Shown one piece after another: positions 19,342 through 24,785 of a stretch of DNA of 24,785 nt. The position numbers and the translations under genes are program-made. The first letter of the stretch is position 1, and each line of letters starts with the position of its first letter. The notes below the pieces were generated by a model. It saw nothing but the letters and a program-made list of their open reading frames with translations. It was not told the DNA's origin and did no database searches. The DNA is from Candidatus Micrarchaeaceae archaeon (GTDB lineage Archaea; Micrarchaeota; Micrarchaeia; Micrarchaeales; Micrarchaeaceae): contig DAIDAQ010000023.1 of NCBI GenBank assembly GCA_027310535.1, positions 1-24,785 on the forward strand, in the 5' to 3' direction.

Positions 19342-21129
19342 TAAGTTTACATTTACACCTAACTCATACATCGCATTTATTAGGACTGTGATGTTGTAGG
19401 CTATCAGCTTGCATAGCACCTCGTTGGTCTGCGCCACGAAGTTCTTGCTCTTGACGACCTTGCCCGACGATTCCGCGTTCTCTCCAAGGCCTACATATCC
19501 GCCGTAAGCCTGCTCCACATTGACCGCCCCTTCGGCCTTACTGGGAGCGAGGTAGAGAGGGTTGCCGAACTGGTCTGTGGCGAAGAGGCTGCGGAAGCCC
19601 TTGCCGAGCTCCACCGGGGACTGAACGACCAGCGTTCCTCCGTTCTTGAGATCGTTCAGCACGTCCCTGTTGAGCGTCATATGTATGCCGGTGGCATAGC
19701 CTGATTCTGGCGGCACGTTGATGCTCTGTTTCACCTGCTTCTCAAGGTCATTGAGTGACTGGACTTCCTGCGTCGTGCCCCTGTAAATCCTGAGATTCTG
19801 GCCTTCTGGCGTCGTGACCTCCGCGTAGATGTCGCTGCTTGGCAGCTCCATCCCTGTCGTGGTGGTACCTGGCGCGATTGCCTTCATAATTCCCGCCTTG
19901 CCGAGGCCGTAAATCGAACCTGCTTCTTCTGTCAAAACCGGTATGCCTGCCCCGAGCAAAGCTGCCTCATACCAAGGCATCGGCGAACCTGCAACAATAT
20001 TACCTGCAACTCCGAGGGTGCCGTATCCACCCATCTCACCGAACAATCTCACTATTGCGCTGGTGGCTGTTGGAGTAGTTGTTGCTGTTGTAGCTGTAGC
20101 TGCTCTCATCACAGGCCCCACTTCTGGGAAGATTGCGCCGACAATGGCACCGGTCTCATAGGCGGTAGCAAGCTCCTGAAGCGTCGGCACCCTGCCTGCT
20201 GACATGCTGTCCAATCCCTTCTGAATAGCGAACCAGTTGCCGAGGTTGACGGCTTCGCGTGCGGATTCTGGGAGTGTTTCTATCGCTGCTTTTGCAACTA
20301 CCCCTAATCTACCAGCTTCTGCGAGATTCTGTATTATGGTTGGAGCACCGAGTTTTGTTAAAGCGGTTTCAACTGCTGCCTTTATTGGCAGTGCCCCAAT
20401 CACGAGGCCTGAAATCTCGCCTGTCGTCGCTCCGGTAAGCGCGTTCTGCAGTATCTGTGCCGGCGAGGTCTGGCCGCCGAAGGCTGCGTTAAGTCCGACA
20501 TTGGCTGCCGTTCCTATCCCTGTCTGTAAAGCTATACCCCTCACCGCGCTTGTCGAAAGCGCTCCCGATGCCACTCCACCAGCCACGGCACCGGCCCCAG
20601 CTACTTGTACTGGCGCGAGCATGAGCTCCTGCACCACAAGCGGGAAATACCAAGGAGCCTGCCCATTCTTCACCATGTTGTTGGCGATGTTGGTTGCATC
20701 AGCGTAGCGCGTCGGTACCGACGCGAAGCTGCCAAGAGGATTGGTGACAAAGTTCCTCGTCAGTGCGAGAAGGACGCCAGCTTGGTGTTGCCAATACGGG
20801 AACGAGGCTATGTCCGCCGGGTTGTAGGGAGTTGACGCAAGGTTATTTATATTTGCGTTGAGCCAGTTTACTGGAGAGTAGGGATTCCATGCCTGAAGAT
20901 AAGTATTGGCGTAGCCTGAACCGAAGACAGAAGATAGTCGCGAGTTTGAAGAGGGTATTCCTTGCAGAGACCCCTGAGAGAAAATCTGACTTCCGTGAGA
21001 AGTGCGAGGAAGCATACCAGCGAGGTTTAGCGAATAAGGCAGCGAGAGCAAAGAGGAAAGTCCCTGTGCACGCATAGCTGCCTGCGCGTTATAAAGCTCA
21101 GCAAGAGCGCGAGAAGGCAGAGAGAGCAA
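19333..21129 (-). CDS. Large unknown Ala/Gly-rich protein, possibly viral or toxin-like
   Basis: Up to 598 codons. Residues from about 70 (GYANTYLQAWNPYSPVNWLN) to the end look like protein: a Tyr/Asn-rich start, then hydrophobic Ala/Gly stretches such as VAGAGAVAGGVASGALSTSA and SGLVIGALPIKAAVETAL that could insert in membranes, a Thr-rich ATATTATTTPTATS linker, and a C-terminal region containing LRIYRGTTQEVQSLNDLEKQ and SGYATGIHMTLNRDVLNDL. The YRGT element recalls ADP-ribosyltransferase toxins, but no S-T-S or E-x-E pair is evident. Such layouts occur in virion-internal or delivered proteins. The first 70 codons overlap a plausible plus-strand gene and may be non-coding; ATG 21013-21015 is an alternative start. 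Function unknown. Confidence 0.5.
   Translation of the reverse strand: MLSLPSRALAELYNAQAAMRAQGLSSLLSLPYSLNLAGMLPRTSHGSQIFSQGSLQGIPSSNSRLSSVFGSGYANTYLQAWNPYSPVNWLNANINNLASTPYNPADIASFPYWQHQAGVLLALTRNFVTNPLGSFASVPTRYADATNIANNMVKNGQAPWYFPLVVQELMLAPVQVAGAGAVAGGVASGALSTSAVRGIALQTGIGTAANVGLNAAFGGQTSPAQILQNALTGATTGEISGLVIGALPIKAAVETALTKLGAPTIIQNLAEAGRLGVVAKAAIETLPESAREAVNLGNWFAIQKGLDSMSAGRVPTLQELATAYETGAIVGAIFPEVGPVMRAATATTATTTPTATSAIVRLFGEMGGYGTLGVAGNIVAGSPMPWYEAALLGAGIPVLTEEAGSIYGLGKAGIMKAIAPGTTTTGMELPSSDIYAEVTTPEGQNLRIYRGTTQEVQSLNDLEKQVKQSINVPPESGYATGIHMTLNRDVLNDLKNGGTLVVQSPVELGKGFRSLFATDQFGNPLYLAPSKAEGAVNVEQAYGGYVGLGENAESSGKVVKSKNFVAQTNEVLCKLIAYNITVLINAMYELGVNVNLSN
20889..21077 (+). CDS. Possible small basic protein (62 aa), antisense overlap
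   Basis: Reads MPEDKYWRSLNRRQKIVASL, then TPERKSDFREKCEEAYQRGL and NKAARAKRKVPVHA: soluble, basic and helix-prone, unlike a random frame. In the same frame after TAG (21075-21077), it continues as YKAQQEREKAERAKGRKPLS up to TGA near 21228. It lies opposite the N-terminal part of the 598-codon frame; only one of the two is probably real in this stretch. Family not recognised. A weak GAGAGTAGGG precedes the ATG. Confidence 0.35.
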   Translation: MPEDKYWRSLNRRQKIVASLKRVFLAETPERKSDFREKCEEAYQRGLANKAARAKRKVPVHA

Positions 21130-21335
21130 AAGGAAGAAAGCCCTTGAGCCTGCTTAGCCGCGTTTGCGTAGCCTTTCTGTCGAGTCAAAGTACCTCGCCG
21201 CAATCCATGGAGCAAAGATGACGAGAATCCCGAAGGCACGGCACTGAGACGGCCCTCGCGGAGCAGAACGCTCTGCCGCACCGGTTTTATATTCGTTTGC
21301 TGTGAAAGCAAGGGGAGCAAGATGAGGTAACCTAG

Positions 21336-22355
21336 ATGCCAGATTCAGATACGAGAAGGAGGTTGGGGCTGATCACGAGCAATACCGAGGAGATAATAGG
21401 CAGGGAGGATCTGGAGGCCATGCTGGCATCAGGCAGGAGGCTGTCGGCCTACTACGGCATAGCCACCACTGGACCGATGCACATAGGGTACCTTATACCG
21501 CTCAGCAAGGTCTTCGGTCTGAACGATGTCGGAATCTCCGTGAAGATACTCCTGGCTGACATACATGCAGTCATGGACGACCAGAAGTCGAAGTTCGAGG
21601 AGCTCGACGCGAAGGCCGAGTATTACAGGCAATGCATCGAACGTGCCCTCCCGTGGAAGGAGACCCCGTCGCTGGTGCGCGGTAGCTCTTTCCAGCTCAC
21701 AACCGAATACTTCAGGGACCTCGTGAACGCCTCGTCGCTCACGACGGTCACAAGAGCGGTGAGGGCGGCCTCGGAGGTGACAAGGATGAAGGACCCGAAG
21801 GTGAGTGAGCTTCTCTATCCGCTCATGCAGGCGCTTGACGAGCAGTATCTTGACATAGACATGCAGGTAGGTGGACTGGACCAGAGGCACATAATGGCGC
21901 TTTCGAGGGAGATAATGGAGATGCTTGGATACAGGAAGCGTGTTGAGATAATGACACCCCTCCTTCTAGGACTACAGGGCCCTGGCAAGAAAATGAGCGC
22001 CTCAATTCCAGAATCGCTGATAAAGCTCTACGAGCCTGAGAAATCCATGGTCTCGAAGATCAAGAAAGCCTACTGCCCCTTCGGTGTAGTCGAGAGCAAC
22101 CCGGTTCTCCAGATATCCAAGTTTCTCGTCTTCGGCGTAGGGGCGAAGATGGACGTGAAGCTGACGAACGGAAAGGACGTAAGCTTGGGATCCTACACAG
22201 AGCTTGAGGCACTCTTCGTCAAGAAGGAGATACACCCACTTGACCTGAAGGAGTCGGTCTCAAAGTCACTCGCAGGCACCCTTTCAGAGGTCAGAGAATA
22301 CTTTGAGAGCAACACAGACATGCTGAAGAGGATGGGCGCAACATACATGCCGTGA
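21336..22355 (+). CDS. tyrS: Tyrosyl-tRNA synthetase, archaeal type
   Basis: Charges tRNA-Tyr. 339 residues, class I. The HIGH motif appears as YYGIATTGPMHIGYLIP (near residues 40-55), the Tyr-binding helix as YPLMQALDEQYLDIDMQVGG with DQRHIMALSRE (archaeal/eukaryal pattern), and the KMSKS loop as GPGKKMSASIPES (near 213-225). Length and lack of an S4-like C-terminal domain match archaeal rather than bacterial TyrRS. Start ATG 21336 has GAGGT seven bases upstream; TATA-like TTTTATATT (about 21284-21292) predicts a leader of 20-25 bases. A conserved catalytic set is visible, with no oddities. Confidence 0.93.
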   Translation: MPDSDTRRRLGLITSNTEEIIGREDLEAMLASGRRLSAYYGIATTGPMHIGYLIPLSKVFGLNDVGISVKILLADIHAVMDDQKSKFEELDAKAEYYRQCIERALPWKETPSLVRGSSFQLTTEYFRDLVNASSLTTVTRAVRAASEVTRMKDPKVSELLYPLMQALDEQYLDIDMQVGGLDQRHIMALSREIMEMLGYRKRVEIMTPLLLGLQGPGKKMSASIPESLIKLYEPEKSMVSKIKKAYCPFGVVESNPVLQISKFLVFGVGAKMDVKLTNGKDVSLGSYTELEALFVKKEIHPLDLKESVSKSLAGTLSEVREYFESNTDMLKRMGATYMP

Positions 22356-22361
22356 ACACTG

Positions 22362-22745
22362 TCATTCGCGCCTTATCAAATCAAAGCCATATGCGCTAGC
22401 TTCCTCTTTCGGAACCCCGACGACCGCAGAGGCCTTGAGCCAGTCGCAGAAATTCGCGTTCACGACGAAGCACCTCCCGTGCTTGGCGGCGTCCTTGTCC
22501 TCCATCACTGTTAAGGAACGCAGCATCGAGCCGTTAATCAACACTGCGTTCTCGTCAGGGATGCCCCAATCCCATTGACGATGTTGTGCCAGCTATCGAT
22601 CGCGCGGTGCTCATCATTGCGGACGCCCTCGTCATTGGGGTGCGGGAGCGATGCTACCTTTTCTGCGCGGCGTGCGCGCCAGCTTATCCGAAGGCATCGG
22701 CATCCCCGCGGTTTGACCATTGCTGTGATCCTGCCCTTCCGCATC
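22362..22745 (-). pseudogene. Frameshifted small hypothetical gene after FKBP
   Basis: Two minus-strand frames join into one plausible protein. From the ATG overlapping the FKBP stop, one reads ...NDEHRAIDSWHNIVNGIG up to a GGGG run near 22567-22571. The other continues IPDENAVLINGSMLRSLTVM, later GRCFVVNANFCDWLKASAVV, and ends AYGFDLIRRE at 22362. A single-base change in the G run would restore about 128 codons. Either a true frameshift, a sequencing error in a homopolymer, or two unrelated frames. Family not recognised. Confidence 0.35.
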
Positions 22746-23265
22746 ACTGCTTTTGTATTCCAACCACTTTTATCTCGAACTTCAGCGTCTTGCCGGCGAG
22801 CGGGGGATTGAAGTCTATGGTTGCATTGTCTGAGGAGATAGAGGTCACCCTGCCCTGGACCGGCTGGCCGCTCTTCGAGCTTGCTGTTATGATCTCTCCT
22901 ATCTTTATCGCGCTTGAATTATTGCCGAACCTGCTCAGCGGCACCTGCACTACAAGCGCGGGATTTGGTTCCCCGTAAGCCTCTGCCGGGGATAGAGTTA
23001 CGCTCTTCGTCTGGTTAAGCCGCATGCCCACAACTGCGCTGTCAAACCCGCTTATCATCTGGCCTGCTCCAACCGTGAAGTTAAGAGCTCCCCTGCCGAT
23101 ATTAGAGTCAAAAACCGTCCCGTTCGCGAACGAGCCTGTGTAATAGACGCTAACCTTGTTGCCTGCGGTAACCGCCTGCACACTTGCACCAGACACCATA
23201 AAATAACCCAGTATTGCGACAACTGCCAAAACAGAGGCAGCTGCTGCAATTATTGTTTTAGCCAT
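22744..23265 (-). CDS. Membrane-anchored FKBP-type peptidyl-prolyl isomerase
   Basis: 173 residues. The first 25 (AAAASVLAVVAILGYFMVSG) form a signal peptide or membrane anchor, so the enzyme should face the outside. The FKBP domain follows: VSVYYTGSFANGTVFDSNIG, then LNFTVGAGQMISGFDSAVVG and LSPAEAYGEPNPALVVQVPL, with an insert-in-flap domain (VQGRVTSISSDNATIDFNPP) and a return LAGKTLKFEIKVVGI. This is the SlyD-like archaeal long FKBP layout, a foldase and chaperone. ATG 23263-23265 is chosen; a GTG four codons earlier is possible. The stop overlaps the start of a frameshifted small gene. Confidence 0.92.
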   Translation of the reverse strand: MAKTIIAAAASVLAVVAILGYFMVSGASVQAVTAGNKVSVYYTGSFANGTVFDSNIGRGALNFTVGAGQMISGFDSAVVGMRLNQTKSVTLSPAEAYGEPNPALVVQVPLSRFGNNSSAIKIGEIITASSKSGQPVQGRVTSISSDNATIDFNPPLAGKTLKFEIKVVGIQKQ

Positions 23266-23277
23266 TTCATTACCCAC

Positions 23278-23676
23278 GTTTCTTAAATTAACCTATTACA
23301 TGCCGCCTCTTTAAAAGTTTCGCATGGGAGGAGGAGAGGGCGATCGACAAGAAGGAGAATAGTGAAAGAGCTTTCAAGGGATAGTACAGATAAAACCAGA
23401 AGTGGCAATTGCAATCACAGGATTGGGCCGCCTGGAAGAAAATGCGGAGCGTGCCAAAGTTTATAGCAAGCGGCTTGCTTCAGTTGTATATACAATCTCT
23501 TTGAGAGATAGGAAGAAGCCTGTAATCAAACCACAAAGTGGATCAAATGAATCGTGTCTATTTAGCTCCCCTCTGAAACAGCCACTACTCTGTTTTTGGA
23601 ATAGGGATTAGAGACCTTGTCATCGTTTCCTATCCGGCGATCGGTTGACAGAATACGTCACAATAGAGAGCGCAAT
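23278..23676. other. Intergenic segment with weak ORF and palindromes
   Basis: No confident gene. A 69-codon plus-strand frame (GTG 23402 to 23611) begins MAIAITGLGRLEENAERAKV but lacks a ribosome-binding site and family match. Two dyads are close together: AGCAAG-CGG-CTTGCT (about 23465-23479) and the perfect 12-bp palindrome TTGTATATACAA (23484-23495). Their function is unknown. Confidence 0.35.
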
Positions 23677-23880
23677 CTATGGAACACTCCTGCACAGAAG
23701 GACGAGCTCGCCTTTATGTGTAAATAGCTCGATGCACTTCTCCGGCGGTCCCATTGGGAATACGGAAGGATGTACGTGCTTGTCACGTATGTCTCTCTTT
23801 TCGTAATTGAAAGCCCAAATGCCAACCTGTGACTTGACCCATTCCTTCAGATTGCGGGCCTGCCTGCTTTTACAGTCGTG
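23677..23880 (-). pseudogene. Fragment of a DNA methyltransferase
   Basis: About 65 codons read WVKSQVGIWAFNYEKRDIRD, KHVHPSVFPMGPPEKCIELF and THKGELVL, then run out of homology as LCRSVP and stop. Site-specific N6-adenine/N4-cytosine methyltransferases have the block H-P-[A/S]-x-[F/Y]-P, then the helix PEKCIELFTHKGELVLDPFCGSGTT. Here the SAM-binding DPFCGSG is damaged: after GELVL about six bases seem lost, leaving LCRS. Neither the catalytic DPPY-type motif nor the remaining domain is present. It directly abuts the 3' end of tRNA-Asn, suggesting an insertion/decay scar of a restriction-modification gene. Not functional. Confidence 0.7.
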
Positions 23881-23889
23881 AAAATCAGG

Positions 23890-23961
23890 CGCCCGAAGCA
23901 GGAATCGGACCTGCAACCTAGTGGTTAACAGCCACTCGCTCTACCATTGAGCTATTCGGGC
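23890..23961 (-). tRNA. tRNA-Asn(GTT)
   Basis: On the minus strand: acceptor GCCCGAA / TTCGGGC, D arm GCTCAATGGTAGAGC, anticodon arm AGTGG-CTGTTAA-CCACT (anticodon GTT), variable AGGTT, T stem GCAGG / CCTGC, discriminator G; 72 nt, no intron, CCA not encoded. The T loop reads TCCGATT, so position 55, nearly always U (pseudouridine), is C. The secreted-protein gene ends 9 bases upstream on the same strand; the methyltransferase fragment follows the 3' end. Confidence 0.93.
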
Positions 23962-23969
23962 ATAGAGCA

Positions 23970-24785
23970 CTATATGTAATTGAAAAGCAGCTTTATTAGG
24001 TACATGATTGCGTATGCTGGCTCATAGATTACCGGGAAAGCGACACTACCAGAACCTATCGCGCTGTAATCGTTTGGCACTGACGCCTGTACAAGCAGTC
24101 TTATGCCTGACTCCTTATACACGAGCTGGCTTGCGACAGAGCCTACAAACATAGACGCGGTATACAAACCAGGTTCGTCCTCGTAAACAGAGTAAGTAAA
24201 GGCCTTCTCTGTGTTGTGAAGGGCGATTACCTCCTTGCTGCTGTTCCATGCGGGCAGGCCGACTGCAGTTATGTAAAACGGCGCATCAGAGACGCCTGTG
24301 TTATTGATAGTTACTGTTATATCGGCCGGCTGCCCCGGCCCCGCAGTTACGTTGGTTGGGGAGACGCTGAGCACAAAGACGTCTGGCGTTACGTTTACAT
24401 AAGCGGTAAATGTTACGCTCCCCAGCTTTGAGTAATTCCCGAAATTCTCTGCAGTAATGTTGAATGTGTATGTGCCGTTCGACGCGTTTGCGGACGGGGT
24501 AATCTTAACTGAAAGATACTTTGAGTATATCGACGAGTTTGACACCGCCCACCCCCTGGGCAGGCCCGTCGCATATAGCTGGTTCCATCCCCGCACAACC
24601 ACGACACCGCTCTGGTTTGCTGCTGCGGAATCCGCAGTCACGTAGAAGGGCTGGCCTGGACCCACCTTCCCCAAGTATATCGTGCCGTTATTGTAGAGCG
24701 TCGCACTGTACGGTTCGACTATGTTTATCGAAGCCGCGCCTGCGAATGCCGCCATTGCCACAACGACTAACGGCAAAAGGTAGAC
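23970..24785 (-). CDS. Secreted or surface protein, 5' end beyond window
   Basis: The frame is open to the window edge: VYLLPLVVVAMAAFAGAASI is a signal-peptide-like hydrophobic start whose first Met lies outside. The mature part is rich in Asn, Ser, Thr and Val with many N-x-[S/T] sites, and contains two beta-sandwich-like stretches: SVKITPSANASNGTYTFNIT and SVSPTNVTAGPGQPADITVT with INNTGVSDAPFYI, resembling CARDB/NEW3-type Ig-like repeats of archaeal surface proteins. A hydrophobic C-terminus (YAIMYLIKLLFNYI) may anchor it. Role: likely cell-envelope or adhesion protein; specific function unknown. Confidence 0.75.
   Translation of the reverse strand, partial: VYLLPLVVVAMAAFAGAASINIVEPYSATLYNNGTIYLGKVGPGQPFYVTADSAAANQSGVVVVRGWNQLYATGLPRGWAVSNSSIYSKYLSVKITPSANASNGTYTFNITAENFGNYSKLGSVTFTAYVNVTPDVFVLSVSPTNVTAGPGQPADITVTINNTGVSDAPFYITAVGLPAWNSSKEVIALHNTEKAFTYSVYEDEPGLYTASMFVGSVASQLVYKESGIRLLVQASVPNDYSAIGSGSVAFPVIYEPAYAIMYLIKLLFNYI

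Noticed and set aside
21075..21077. TAG read as pyrrolysine in the small antisense frame
   Set aside because: No pyrrolysine machinery or PYLIS-like evidence; the frame itself is uncertain.
18715..21335. Integrated element bounded by tRNA-Ser attachment repeats
   Set aside because: No repeat of the tRNA 3' end is visible before tyrS and no integrase is present; only composition and position suggest transfer.
23402..23611. 69-codon plus-strand frame
   Set aside because: GTG start without a ribosome-binding site, low-complexity end and no recognised motif; mentioned only as weak.
1..24785. CRISPR array
   Set aside because: No regularly spaced repeats of 25-37 bases were seen; the only tandem array is three 18-bp units at 4768-4821.

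Overview
This window is archaeal. It carries uS13, uS4 and uS11 in the archaeal order, an archaeal-size tyrosyl-tRNA synthetase, a TRAM protein, TATA-type promoters with little or no leader, and a tRNA whose introns fit the bulge-helix-bulge rule. Compact packing, low-complexity tails on the ribosomal proteins, a minimal [NiFe] hydrogenase and fusion or stand-alone small domains suggest a DPANN-type lineage, perhaps Micrarchaeota. That placement is inference; no 16S gene is in the window.

Layout. 1-1479: a short transposon-associated DUF2080-like gene, a TRAM gene, then about 750 bases of gene remnants and hairpins. 1480-3168: uS13-uS4-uS11 operon on the minus strand, with a dead DDE insertion sequence (3272-4269, recognisable inverted ends) just upstream. 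4341-4720: two tiny metal-binding proteins (DUF5679-like zinc ribbon, CDGSH Fe-S protein). 4895-8644: hydrogenase locus. A rightward operon (HypC, a second protein with a HypC-like C-terminal domain, an EamA transporter, a hydrogenase maturation protease) runs into a leftward pair encoding the [NiFe] small and large subunits. 8712-9834: short-chain dehydrogenase and MazG-type pyrophosphohydrolase. 9839-13865: leftward run of a winged-helix-like protein, alpha/beta hydrolase, HIT protein, IspE, IspF and a 6-phosphogluconate-dehydrogenase-like enzyme. 14038-15060: a two-part protein ending in a YjbQ/UPF0047 domain. 15064-16977: nuclease-like protein, HerA/VirB4-type ATPase and an 89-residue unknown. 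16987-17505: AT-rich divergent promoter region followed by a dense series of RNA hairpins. 17506-18714: threonine synthase and tRNA-Ser(GGA) with two introns. 18745-21129: AT-rich nuclease-like gene behind a repeat-rich operator, and a 598-codon unknown reading frame. 21336-23265: TyrRS, a frameshifted small gene and a membrane-anchored FKBP isomerase. 23677-24785: DNA methyltransferase fragment, tRNA-Asn(GTT) and a secreted protein cut by the window edge.

Most notable: (1) adjacent ispF and ispE, enzymes of the MEP isoprenoid route, in an archaeon; (2) a [NiFe] hydrogenase whose small subunit lacks the C-terminal Fe-S domain and the usual C-x-x-C, next to two HypC-type proteins; (3) tRNA-Ser(GGA) with a 12-nt canonical and a 16-nt T-loop intron, both matching bulge-helix-bulge geometry; (4) an unassigned structured RNA locus between 17106 and 17402; (5) a recurrent GTGAT-N3-start initiation signal. 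All family assignments are from reading the sequence; no database search was run.
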